DNA from: Maricaulis parjimensis
GTDB lineage: Bacteria; Pseudomonadota; Alphaproteobacteria; Caulobacterales; Maricaulaceae
Reading direction: 5' to 3'
DNA: 64,000 nt
NCBI RefSeq assembly: GCF_016817355.1
Contig: NZ_JADOTT010000005.1
Coordinates: 225,916 to 289,915 of the forward strand
Under the pieces are notes generated by a model that saw only the letters and a program-made list of their open reading frames with translations, searched no databases and had not been told where the DNA came from. Each line of letters starts with the position of its first letter. Position 1 is the first letter of the stretch. Of this stretch, positions 26,406 to 35,900 are shown one piece after another. The position numbers and the translations under genes are program-made.

Positions 26406-26860
26406 GCCCACACCTGATCCTTCGCATTGTTTCCAAGCTTCTGATCCCGCTGATCGTCGTGTTCGGTTTCTACGTGCACTTCCACGGCGATTTCGGTCCT
26501 GGCGGTGGTTTCCAGGCGGGCGTGATCATCGCCGTCGCCGTGATCCTCTATGCCCTGATCTTCGGCATGGATGAGGCGCGCCGCGCGGTTCCGCCCGTGG
26601 CTGTCCGCTATGGCGCGGCACTGGGTGTGCTGATCTATGTCGGCACCGGCGTCCTGACCATGTTCATGAATGGCGCCGGAGAGCCCCTGAATTTTCTCGA
26701 CTATGACGCCCTGCATCCCGACCAGTCGCACCATAGCGGCCAGCACTACGGCATTTTGCTCGTCGAGCTGGGCGTGCTGACCACGGTGACGTCGGTGATG
26801 CTGGCGATTTTCTACGCCTTTGCCGGCCGCGTGCCGGACATCAAGGATGAGGATTGGTGA
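26402..26860 (+). CDS. mnhB: Mrp-type Na+/H+ antiporter subunit B
   Basis: The 152 aa product has four spans and the signature HGDFGPGGGFQAGVIIAVAVILYAL, the conserved glycine-rich loop of subunit B (MbhF in archaea). The GTG start overlaps the stop of the previous gene. The C-terminal part ELGVLTTVTSVMLAIFYAF forms the last span. It overlaps subunit C. Confidence 0.95.
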   Translation: MSPHLILRIVSKLLIPLIVVFGFYVHFHGDFGPGGGFQAGVIIAVAVILYALIFGMDEARRAVPPVAVRYGAALGVLIYVGTGVLTMFMNGAGEPLNFLDYDALHPDQSHHSGQHYGILLVELGVLTTVTSVMLAIFYAFAGRVPDIKDEDW

Positions 26861-27435
26861 TCATGGTGGAAATGCTTCTCGAGCGCTTCAACTACATCCC
26901 GATCATCATCCTGATGATGACGGGACTCTATGTCGTGATCGCGACCGGAAACCTGGTGAAACGGCTGGTCGGGCTCTCCCTGTTCCAGACGTCGGTCTTC
27001 CTGCTCTACATCACGATTGGCAAGGTCTTCGGTGGACAGCCGCCCATCCTGGCGGACGGACATGGTGATGAAGGTGGGCATGGTGCCGATGCCGGTTATG
27101 GCGCGGCTGAAAATGCGGCCCACTCTGCGGATGCGGCTGTCTCACATGCGGCTGAAGCGGCAGGTGATCACGGTGCCGACTATGGGGTCGAGCATGGCGC
27201 CGATCACGCTGCAGATGCCGCCCATGGCGTCGCGGACGCGGCCGGGCATGCGGCAGACGTGCTGTATTCCAATCCGCTTCCGCACGTCCTGATCCTGACG
27301 GCGATTGTCGTCGGTGTCGCCACTCTGGCCGTCGGCCTCGCCCTGGTGGTTCGCATTCGCGAAGCCTATGGGACGATTGAGGACGATGAGCTGAACGCAG
27401 CTGATTATTCTGTCGAGACCGGGGGTTCCGCCTAA
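26857..27435 (+). CDS. mnhC: Mrp-type Na+/H+ antiporter subunit C with a His/Ala-rich insertion
   Basis: A NuoK-like subunit of three spans, here 192 aa from the GTG at 26857 (ATG at 26863 is the alternative); usual length is about 110-120 aa. Spans 1 and 2 (IPIIILMMTGLYVVIATGNLVKRL and LFQTSVFLLYITIG) and span 3 (PLPHVLILTAIVVGVATLAVGLAL) are normal. Between spans 2 and 3 lies an extra segment of about 75 residues, roughly 27058-27262, made mainly of Ala, Gly, Asp and nine His in the pattern H-x-A/G-D. The usual PLPQ before span 3 reads PLPH. This may bind metal or sense pH; see findings. Confidence 0.93.
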   Translation: MIMVEMLLERFNYIPIIILMMTGLYVVIATGNLVKRLVGLSLFQTSVFLLYITIGKVFGGQPPILADGHGDEGGHGADAGYGAAENAAHSADAAVSHAAEAAGDHGADYGVEHGADHAADAAHGVADAAGHAADVLYSNPLPHVLILTAIVVGVATLAVGLALVVRIREAYGTIEDDELNAADYSVETGGSA

Positions 27436-28959
27436 ATGGACATGCTGGCCTCTTTCCTTCCGGCGGGTGTTGCTCATCACGCGCCGGTCCTGATTGTCGT
27501 CGTGCCGCTGATCGCAGCGGCTGTCGCCGCCTTCATGCCCCGGGGCGTCATGGCCTGGAGTGTCGCTCTGGCCACGTCTGTGATCGTCGCGATCCTGGCC
27601 TTCGGCCTGCTCGGGCAAGTCGGTGCCCATGGCGTTGTTTCCTATGATGTGGGCGGCTGGGCGCCGCCGCACGGGATCGAGATCCGTCTCGACCGGCTGA
27701 ACGTGCCGATCCTGCTTCTTCTCGGCGTGTTGGGTGTGCTCAGCCTGATCTACGCCCTGCCGAGCGTGGCGGACGAGATCGCCAAGAAGCAGCAGGCGCT
27801 GTTCTATTCGGCCTTCCTGGTCTGCTTTTCCGGCCTGATCGGCGTGACGATCGCCGGCGATGCGTTCAACGTCTTCGTCTTCCTCGAGATTTCCTCGATC
27901 GCCACTTACACCATCATCGCGATGGGGGTTGGCAAGGATCGGCGGGCGCTGACGGCGAGTTACAACTATCTCGTCCTGGGCACGATCGGTGCGACCTTCT
28001 TCGTGATCGGTGTCGGCTTCCTCTACATGGCGACCGGTACGCTCAACATGGCCGACATGGCGGCCGTGCTGGAGCAGAATGGCCATAATCGTGTCACGCA
28101 GGCGGCCTTCGCCTTCATCGTGGTCGGGCTGGGCCTGAAAGCGGCGATGTTCCCGCTGCATGTCTGGCTGCCCAATGCCTATGCGTTCGCGCCGAATTTC
28201 GTGACGGCTTTCCTGGCCTCGACGGCCACGAAGGTGGCCTTCTATGCGCTGGTGCGTTTCGTCTTCTCGATTTTCCACCCGGATGTGGCCTTCGTCTCCA
28301 TGTCCTTCACCTGGCTGTTTGCCGTGGTGGGCGTGATCGCGATGATGGTGGCGTCCGTGCAGGCGGTCTTCCAGACCGATGCCCGGCGCCTGCTGGCTTA
28401 TTCCTCGGTGGCGCAGGTCGGTTACATGATGCTGGGCCTCGGCATGGGCACCGCGGCGGGCCTGTCGGCCGGCCTTCTGCACCTGATGAACCACGCCTTG
28501 ATGAAAGGCGCGCTCTTCATGGCGCTGGGTGCTTTCGCGCTGAATTTCGGCGTGCGACGGGTCAAGGATCTGGCGGGGTTGGGCAAGACCATGCCGGCCT
28601 CGGCCATGGCCTTTACCGTGGCGGGTCTGTCGCTCGTCGGCGTCCCGCTGACAGTCGGTTTCACCTCCAAATGGTATCTCGTCACCGCGGCGCTTGAGCG
28701 CGGATGGTGGTGGGCCGTCGCGGCTTTGATGATTTCTTCGCTGCTGGCCCTGGCCTATGTCGCGCGCCTTCTGGCCGCGATCTGGATGGAAAATCCGCCG
28801 AGCCATCATGGCGAGGTCGCGCAACGCCGCCTCGCGCCGTGGATGGTCCTCGTCCCGATGCTCATCCTGGCTGCTGCCAATGTGTATTTCTTCTTCCACG
28901 CCGACCCGCTGGTCGGTCTGGCCCAAGCGGCCGCCGATGCCGTGATGGGAGGACGCTAA
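27436..28959 (+). CDS. mnhD: Mrp-type Na+/H+ antiporter subunit D
   Basis: A 507 aa antiporter-like subunit of the NuoL/M/N family with about 14 spans. Visible family landmarks are VFVFLEISSIATYTIIAMG with the key Glu of TM5, the GLKAAMFPLHVWLPNAYAFAP motif with the proton-channel Lys, and LLAYSSVAQVGYMMLGLG with the HNH-type helix. It starts directly after the mnhC stop. A second D-like gene follows after three bases. Confidence 0.95.
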   Translation: MDMLASFLPAGVAHHAPVLIVVVPLIAAAVAAFMPRGVMAWSVALATSVIVAILAFGLLGQVGAHGVVSYDVGGWAPPHGIEIRLDRLNVPILLLLGVLGVLSLIYALPSVADEIAKKQQALFYSAFLVCFSGLIGVTIAGDAFNVFVFLEISSIATYTIIAMGVGKDRRALTASYNYLVLGTIGATFFVIGVGFLYMATGTLNMADMAAVLEQNGHNRVTQAAFAFIVVGLGLKAAMFPLHVWLPNAYAFAPNFVTAFLASTATKVAFYALVRFVFSIFHPDVAFVSMSFTWLFAVVGVIAMMVASVQAVFQTDARRLLAYSSVAQVGYMMLGLGMGTAAGLSAGLLHLMNHALMKGALFMALGAFALNFGVRRVKDLAGLGKTMPASAMAFTVAGLSLVGVPLTVGFTSKWYLVTAALERGWWWAVAALMISSLLALAYVARLLAAIWMENPPSHHGEVAQRRLAPWMVLVPMLILAAANVYFFFHADPLVGLAQAAADAVMGGR

Positions 28960-28962
28960 GCG

Positions 28963-30440
<1,478 letters not shown>

Positions 30441-30444
<4 letters not shown>

Positions 30445-30743
30445 GCGATCAATCCGGCAAACATGATGAGCGTATCCACCCGGCCGCCCGGCCTTTCCTG
30501 TGGCTGGATGCGCCTTGGCTGAAATCCTCCATGATGTGGATCCTTCTGGTTCTCGCCGTGGGTTTTGCCGCTGTCGATTTCTTCCACCATCGCCATGAAT
30601 ATGTGCACCTGGCCGAGACCACGGGCTTTTATGCCCTGTGGGGGTTCGGCTCCTTTGTGCTGGCTGTGATGGTGGGCTGGTTCGTGATCCGGGGGCTGCT
30701 CGGCCGTTCCGAAGACTATTGGGACGGGGAGGGTGACCAATGA
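30441..30743 (+). CDS. Small two-span membrane protein inside the Mrp operon
   Basis: From the GTG at 30441 (overlapping the previous stop) the product has 100 aa: a polar N-terminus, span 1 (SSMMWILLVLAVGFAAVDFF), a His-rich hinge (FFHHRHEYVHLAE), span 2 (FGSFVLAVMVGWFVIRGLLG) and an acidic end (EDYWDGEGDQ). It overlaps the following gene by four bases, so it is coupled on both sides and is very likely a true part of the complex. I do not recognise it as any of the standard Mrp subunits A-G. Confidence 0.85.
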
Positions 30744-32491
30744 TCGAGGCCTTCTACGACGTTTCTCCGGCTTGGCCGGTCATCATCGGCGGCCTGATTG
30801 CGGCTGCCATCCCGCATCATCTGGTTCGCAAGGGCCTTGCCCTGCTGGCACCGATCCTGGCCGGTCTGCTCTGGTTCAATGTGCCCAGCGGCGGTCATGT
30901 CGGCGGTGTGTTCGAACTGGGCGGTTTCGTGCTGGAAACCTTCCGTTTCGATGGCCTGTCCCGCATCTGGGGCCTGATCTTCATCATCGCGGCCTTCATC
31001 AACGGGCTGTACGGCTTCCATGAGAAGGACCGGGTCGCCGATGCAGCCGGTCTGATCTATGCCGGTGCCGGCCTGGGGGCCGTCTTCTCCGGTGACCTGC
31101 TTTCGCTTTTCTTCTTCTGGGAACTGACCGCGATTTCATCGGTCTTCCTGATCTGGGGTTCCAAGACGCAAGCGGCTTTCAAGGCCGGTCTGCGCTATCT
31201 GGCCATTCACGTCCTGTCGGGCGTGATGTTGCTGGCCGGTGCGGTCATCCATGCTTCTGAAACGGGAAGCTGGGCCTTCGATAACAGCCTTTCCGTGGAC
31301 ACGCTGGGCGGCCTGCTGATCTTCCTGGCCTTTGGCATCAAGTGCGCCTTCCCCTTCATGCACAACTGGCTGCAGGACGCCTATCCCAAGGCGACCGTGA
31401 CCGGCGCAGTGGTGCTGTCGGCCTTCACGACCAAGCTGGCCGTGTATGCGCTGGCCCGCGGTTATGCCGGCACGGATATCCTGATCTGGATCGGTGCCAT
31501 CATGACGGCCTTCCCGGTCTTCTTCGCTGTGGTGGAGAATGATCTGCGCAAGGTTCTGTCCTACTCGCTGAACAACCAGCTGGGCTTCATGGTGGTGGGT
31601 GTCGGTGTCGGTACCGAGCTGGCCATCAATGGGGCCGCGGCCCACGCCTTCGTGCACATCATCTACAAGGCGCTGCTTTTCATGAGCATGGGCGCTGTCC
31701 TGCATCGTGTGGGTACGGTGAAGGCCTCGGAACTGGGCGGGTTGTTCAAGTCCATGCCGGTGACGGCGGTGTTCTGCATCATCGGTGGTGCGGCCATCTC
31801 GGCCTTCCCGCTCTTCTCCGGCTTTGTCGCCAAAGCCATGACGCTGGCGGCCGTGGCGCATGAGCACCACTATCTGGTCTGGCTGATCCTGTTGTTCGCC
31901 TCGGCCGGTGTGCTGGAGCACTCGGGAATCAAAATCCCGTATTTCGCTTTCTTCTCGCATGATCGTGGTCACCGCGTCCGCGAGGCTCCGGCCAATATGC
32001 TGATGGCGATGGGCGTGGCGGCACTGCTCTGCCTCTATCTGGGCTGGCCTGACATGTTTGGCATCCCGGGCGGATACCGGGCGCTCTACAATCTGACGCC
32101 CTATCCTGAGGTGGCGAACGCTTATCCAATGTGGACCTTCGATCATGTCGTCGGGCAGATGCAGCTACTCATGGCGGCGCTCTTCGCCTTCGCCTTCCTG
32201 GTCCGGATGAAATGGTATCCGGATGAGAAGCGCTCGGTAAATCTGGACTTTGACTGGGTCTATCGCCGGGCCTTTGACGGGCTGGCGCGTTGGGGCTTTG
32301 CCATGTTCGGCCGGCTGTGGTCCTCGATCGGCAATCTGCTGGATGGAGTGCGCACGCGCCTGGGCGGACGCTTGTTCCAGACCTTCAGCCCGATGGGGGC
32401 TTTGAGCCGGGATATCCCCAGTGGTCTCCTGGCGATCTGGACCAGTGCCCTGTTGGCGATTGTCCTGCTGATCGCCTATTTGGCCCCTTAA
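30740..32491 (+). CDS. Mrp-associated antiporter-like subunit, NuoL/MrpA N-terminal-type protein
   Basis: The 583 aa product is the third NuoL/M/N family member of the operon. It shows SLFFFWELTAISSVFLIWG with the TM5 Glu, GIKCAFPFMHNWLQDAYPKATVTGAVVLSAFTTKLAVYALARG, VLSYSLNNQLGFMVVGVG and HAFVHIIYKALLFMSMGAVLHR. A C-terminal extension after about residue 480 is amphipathic and ends with a span (IPSGLLAIWTSALLAIVLLIAYL). It may replace the N-terminal two thirds of subunit A, which is otherwise absent. A terminator follows. Confidence 0.9.
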   Translation: MIEAFYDVSPAWPVIIGGLIAAAIPHHLVRKGLALLAPILAGLLWFNVPSGGHVGGVFELGGFVLETFRFDGLSRIWGLIFIIAAFINGLYGFHEKDRVADAAGLIYAGAGLGAVFSGDLLSLFFFWELTAISSVFLIWGSKTQAAFKAGLRYLAIHVLSGVMLLAGAVIHASETGSWAFDNSLSVDTLGGLLIFLAFGIKCAFPFMHNWLQDAYPKATVTGAVVLSAFTTKLAVYALARGYAGTDILIWIGAIMTAFPVFFAVVENDLRKVLSYSLNNQLGFMVVGVGVGTELAINGAAAHAFVHIIYKALLFMSMGAVLHRVGTVKASELGGLFKSMPVTAVFCIIGGAAISAFPLFSGFVAKAMTLAAVAHEHHYLVWLILLFASAGVLEHSGIKIPYFAFFSHDRGHRVREAPANMLMAMGVAALLCLYLGWPDMFGIPGGYRALYNLTPYPEVANAYPMWTFDHVVGQMQLLMAALFAFAFLVRMKWYPDEKRSVNLDFDWVYRRAFDGLARWGFAMFGRLWSSIGNLLDGVRTRLGGRLFQTFSPMGALSRDIPSGLLAIWTSALLAIVLLIAYLAP

Positions 32492-32512
32492 ACAACAAGG
32501 CCTTGTGGCAAT

Positions 32513-32548
32513 AAAGAGCACCACCCGCAAAGGTGGTGCTCTTTTTCT
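32513..32548 (+). terminator. Rho-independent terminator of the Mrp operon
   Basis: AAAGAGCACCACC and GGTGGTGCTCTTT with a six-base loop are followed by five T. It lies 22 bases after the last Mrp gene and is the only strong terminator in this 8-kb cluster. Confidence 0.92.
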
Positions 32549-32646
32549 TTGCGGCTATAGTAGGAATAATATCCCCGGGCCAAGGGCCGCCTCCTAGCAT
32601 GAGTGGGCGCGCGGTCATCGGGGCCGCGCCGAACCGGGAGACGACC

Positions 32647-33009
32647 ATGCCGCCCATAGAGATGAACAGGCTTCACGAAGACCTTGCCCGCGCCCGTTTG
32701 GCCCAAGGCGCTGCCGCTTATGCGTTCGGGGTCCCACCCGGGGAAATCGAGGCGCCTACTCGCCGGTCCCGCGAGGTCTCGCTCGCCCGGCAGGTCGCCA
32801 TGTATCTCACACATGTGGCGTTCGAGCTGTCGCTCTCTCGGGTGGGGCAGGCCTTTGGCCGGGACCGGTCGACGGCCGCCCATGCCTGCCATTGCATCGA
32901 GGACCGCCGGGATGATGCTGTGTTTGATGAGCAATTGGATGCGCTGGAAGAAAGCTTGCGGGCAACCCCGCGCATTGCCGCCGGCCTTCTCGCGGCCAGC
33001 CGCTCATGA
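32647..33009 (+). CDS. DnaA domain IV-like helix-turn-helix protein
   Basis: From the ATG at 32647 (GGGAG six bases upstream) the product has 120 aa. Residues about 40-85 (SLARQVAMYLTHVAFELSLSRVGQAFGRDRSTAAHACHCIED) match the DnaA C-terminal DNA-binding domain, including the GRDRST-AxHA signature that reads the DnaA box. No ATPase domain is present. Such small DnaA-C-like proteins sit next to DUF6456 genes in many alphaproteobacteria. It overlaps that partner by four bases. It may be a regulator that competes with DnaA for its sites; that is inference. Confidence 0.88.
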   Translation: MPPIEMNRLHEDLARARLAQGAAAYAFGVPPGEIEAPTRRSREVSLARQVAMYLTHVAFELSLSRVGQAFGRDRSTAAHACHCIEDRRDDAVFDEQLDALEESLRATPRIAAGLLAASRS

Positions 33010-33704
33010 CCCCGCCCCGCTGGATCCGCCTGCTGGCGCGGCCCGATCATAGCCTGGTCCCTCTCGCGCCACCCCAAGATCGCTTCGCGATTTATGCCGG
33101 AGGGGATCGCCGTCGCCGCGCACGGGCCCGGATTTCAATGGGGCAGGTTGAAGCTGCCCTGAAGGCCGGCTGGCTGGAGATGATCGGGCCGGACTATCGG
33201 CTGACGTCAGCCGGGCAGGACAGCGTGCGACAGGACACCACGCCTCCGGGACAGGAAAGGGTTGAACGTCTGATCGCTGATGGCGCCGGCGGGCTTCGCC
33301 GGGTTTCGGTGAACCCGGATGAGGGCCCCTTGGCCAAATGGCGAGGATTTCTGTCCGTGGAAGCCCAGACTGCCGCTGAGCGCTTCCTGTCTGATTATGT
33401 CCGCTCCACGCTGCGCCAGTCCGTCACCCGCAACTGGTCGCCAACAGCGCCGCGCAGGGGGGAGACGCCGGTGAGGGGCCCGGAGGATGCGGCCCTGACG
33501 GCATTGGCAGCCAAGGACAGGGTGATGAATGCGCTCGACGAGCTGGGACCCGAGTTTGCGCGTATTGTTGAGGCGGTGCTGATCCGCGAGGAAAGCCTGG
33601 CCGCGATTGAACGCCGGTTTGGCTGGGCGCGACGTTCCGGACGGACCGGTGTCGTGCTGGCGCTTAACCGGCTGGCCCAGGTCTATGGGATGGTTCACCG
33701 CTAG
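33006..33704 (+). CDS. DUF6456 domain protein
   Basis: The 232 aa product has no membrane span or signal. The N-terminal half resembles a winged-helix fold (ISMGQVEAALKAGWLEMIGPDYRLTSAG), and the C-terminal half carries the DUF6456 block: KDRVMNALDELGPEFARIVEAVLIREESLAAIERRFGWARRSGRTGVVLALNRLA, which looks like a helix-turn-helix. It is translationally coupled to the DnaA-like gene before it, and its stop codon overlaps that of the convergent sufE within CTAG. Probably DNA-binding; exact role unknown. Confidence 0.85.
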   Translation: MTPPRWIRLLARPDHSLVPLAPPQDRFAIYAGGDRRRRARARISMGQVEAALKAGWLEMIGPDYRLTSAGQDSVRQDTTPPGQERVERLIADGAGGLRRVSVNPDEGPLAKWRGFLSVEAQTAAERFLSDYVRSTLRQSVTRNWSPTAPRRGETPVRGPEDAALTALAAKDRVMNALDELGPEFARIVEAVLIREESLAAIERRFGWARRSGRTGVVLALNRLAQVYGMVHR

Positions 33705-34117
33705 GCGCTGGCAGAATTACGGATCCGGGTGATCATGGACGCCAGGCCATTGGAACGCTGCGGCGACAAATGCTCGGCCAGACCGATGCGCTTGAGAACC
33801 TCACGGGCATCAACGGACAGGATTTCATCGCGCGTACGCCCGGAATATATGCGCAAGAGGAGGGCGGCCAGTCCCCGGACGATGTGCGCATCGCTGTCGG
33901 CCCGGAAGACCAGACGGTCGCCATCGGTCTCCGTGATCAGCCAAACCTGGCTGACACAGCCTTTCACCTTGTGGATATCGGTACGGTCGTCGTCCGGCAG
34001 GCCGGGCAGGGCCTTGCCCATGTCGATGAGATAGCGGTAGCGCTCTTCCCAGTCGCCCAGGAAGTCGAACTCGTCGACGATTTCGTCGATTTCCGATTGG
34101 ATGGAGGTCGCTGTCAT
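33701..34117 (-). CDS. sufE: Cysteine desulfuration protein SufE
   Basis: Accepts persulfide sulfur from SufS and passes it to SufB for iron-sulfur cluster building. The 138 aa product has EIDEIVDEFDFLGDWEERYRYLIDMGK at the start, the active Cys in HKVKGCVSQVW (about residue 54) and LLRIYSGRTRDEIL and LSPQRSNGLASMI, all standard. It is alone on its strand, with no suf operon visible nearby. Confidence 0.96.
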   Translation of the reverse strand: MTATSIQSEIDEIVDEFDFLGDWEERYRYLIDMGKALPGLPDDDRTDIHKVKGCVSQVWLITETDGDRLVFRADSDAHIVRGLAALLLRIYSGRTRDEILSVDAREVLKRIGLAEHLSPQRSNGLASMITRIRNSASA

Positions 34118-34196
34118 ATCAGCGCCGAATTAGTGCCCGCACGTCGGCGAGGCAAGCCCCGATACTGCCCTTGCCGGATCGGAGCGCCTGACTGGA

Positions 34197-34469
34197 TCAG
34201 GACTTGGAAGCGGTTTGCTCGTGTTCGACGAGCGCAGTCTCGATGCGGTCGGCAGCCATTTCAGTGAGGAAGCCACCAAAGCGCATGGCTTCGCGGCCGG
34301 CATCGCAGAGAGCGGAATTGTCTTCGCAGAACTGGCTCACCGGTTTTTCGGCGTCGATATGCGTGTCTGCGAGTGAGATCGGCAGGTCGAAGGCATCACC
34401 GGCAAAATTGCTCGGCACAAATACACTCACCACTCCAAGCCAGAACGCGGCACGGATGAGAAACATCAT
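34197..34469 (-). CDS. Small secreted protein, DUF5330-like
   Basis: The 90 aa product starts with two adjacent ATGs after GGAGG and has a signal peptide or anchor (MFLIRAAFWLGVVSVFVPSNF). The FCEDNSALCDAGREAMRFGGFLTEMAADRIETAL segment, with two Cys and a helix, resembles the DUF5330 pattern (FCxxxPxACxxG) common in alphaproteobacteria. Function unknown. Confidence 0.72.
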   Translation of the reverse strand: MMFLIRAAFWLGVVSVFVPSNFAGDAFDLPISLADTHIDAEKPVSQFCEDNSALCDAGREAMRFGGFLTEMAADRIETALVEHEQTASKS

Positions 34470-34690
34470 TTTTAGCCTCCACTTCTTATTGGCGCAGAAG
34501 GACCGGTTACGGAGCTTCTTTGCAGGATAGAGGCTAGGTCAGAAATGATGGAATTGCACGCTATAGCTGGGTTTACAGCCAACAACGTCCAAAATTGACG
34601 CAGGATTTTTTCGTAAAATTTGCGCGCAATTTTATGGAGTCCCAGAGCGGGACACGTCTTGTTAAGAAATCAGGCCCCGAAAGCCCGCGG
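34470..34690. other. AT-rich intergenic stretch
   Basis: No gene is seen. The middle (34590-34640) is unusually AT-rich for this chromosome (GATTTTTTCGTAAAATTTG) and may carry the promoter of the small secreted protein at 34197-34469 or mark the end of the gene at 34691. No hairpin with a T-run is convincing. Confidence 0.4.
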
Positions 34691-35710
34691 CTATTCCGAT
34701 CCGCTATGGGTATCCAGGCAACGGGATACGTCCAGAAGCGCATGTTCCGCGATGCAGAAACTGTCTTCATATTTGAAGTGCCCGGCTGCCACGCACTGCG
34801 ACAGGTCCAAGCGCACCCAGGCGAGGCATCTTTCCACTGCAGGATCGGCCAGAAGGTAGTCGATTGCCGCTTCGGTGTCGGTCATGCCGTCCAGGGATTG
34901 CAGGGCGGCGACCGACAGAATGCGTCCAACCCGGTCCCGGTCGGCATCGACGGCAGCATGGCCAACATTCAGGGTCAGATCCGGGCTCATTGCGTCATTG
35001 ATGCCCGCAGCATCGGACTGATGGAAGAGTGCCGAGGCTGGAATGCCTTCGGCGAAACCTGTGTCCAGCGACATGCGGACATTGTCCGGCAGCTCGATCG
35101 GGCTGTCATCGATGGCGCTCAGGCGCGCCAGGCGTTCCTCACGGTCGCGATAGACCCGATTGGCCCAGCGCTCGGACTGGAGCTCATAGGCTGCGGTGCG
35201 ATAGCGCTCGGACAACTGGACGATTTCGGAATTGTCCTGTTCGATCGCGTCGACCACGGAATCCTGTGCGCCATCGGCCGAGCGGAAGCTGGTTGCGAAG
35301 GCCGGGTCATTCATCAGGCCGGAAATCGCTGCTTGCGGACCGTAATAATCGGCGAGCTCGCGCACTTCATCGATGTATTCCGGATGCCGGGCGGCGACGA
35401 TGGCCGCATAGGCAATCCAGGCCCGGACAAGCCGCTCTTCGCCATAAAAGCGCGACAACTGGTCCATGGCGTAGTCGAGATCTTCTGCCGAACCGATCGG
35501 GGCGGTGTGGAGATCGGAAACCGTGTGGTGGAACGCCGCATAATCCCGGGCGGAGGAGCGGACGATATCCTCGTCTTCCACGGGGGCTGCATCCAGCTGA
35601 AGCTGGGGTGCAGTTTCAGGGGCGGCGTCCGGCACCACAGTGTCCTGAGCGACGGGATCCTGAACCAGCGCCGTTGTAACAACAAGCGCAGCAAGCCAAC
35701 TGGTGAACAT
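34691..35710 (-). CDS. Secreted protein of unknown function
   Basis: The 339 aa product starts at an ATG with AAGGAG 7 bases upstream. It has a signal peptide (MFTSWLAALVVTTALVQDPVAQ), an acidic low-complexity stretch to about residue 50, and then a largely helical body: RDYAAFHHTVSDLH, FYGEERLVRAWIAYAAIVAARHPEYIDEVRELADYYG and a C-terminal part with four Cys (ERCLAWVRLDLSQCVAAG, DSFCIAEHALLDVSRCLD). The paired Cys suggest periplasmic disulfides. I do not recognise the family. It is divergent from the histidine kinase. Confidence 0.8.
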   Translation of the reverse strand: MFTSWLAALVVTTALVQDPVAQDTVVPDAAPETAPQLQLDAAPVEDEDIVRSSARDYAAFHHTVSDLHTAPIGSAEDLDYAMDQLSRFYGEERLVRAWIAYAAIVAARHPEYIDEVRELADYYGPQAAISGLMNDPAFATSFRSADGAQDSVVDAIEQDNSEIVQLSERYRTAAYELQSERWANRVYRDREERLARLSAIDDSPIELPDNVRMSLDTGFAEGIPASALFHQSDAAGINDAMSPDLTLNVGHAAVDADRDRVGRILSVAALQSLDGMTDTEAAIDYLLADPAVERCLAWVRLDLSQCVAAGHFKYEDSFCIAEHALLDVSRCLDTHSGSE

Positions 35711-35900
35711 CGTGAACTCCTTCCCCGATAGGAGTCATATTGCCTTGTCGGGCGAACAGCTCCAAGTACTCAGATGCGATGAATTATTCGCAGGCTTTCC
35801 GAGAACCATCGGTAAATGAACAAAGTTTAAGATTCAGCATTTGTTAACGCCGTGAGCGAAGATTCCGGTAAGCAAGCTGAGCGAGTCGCAAGACACCAAG

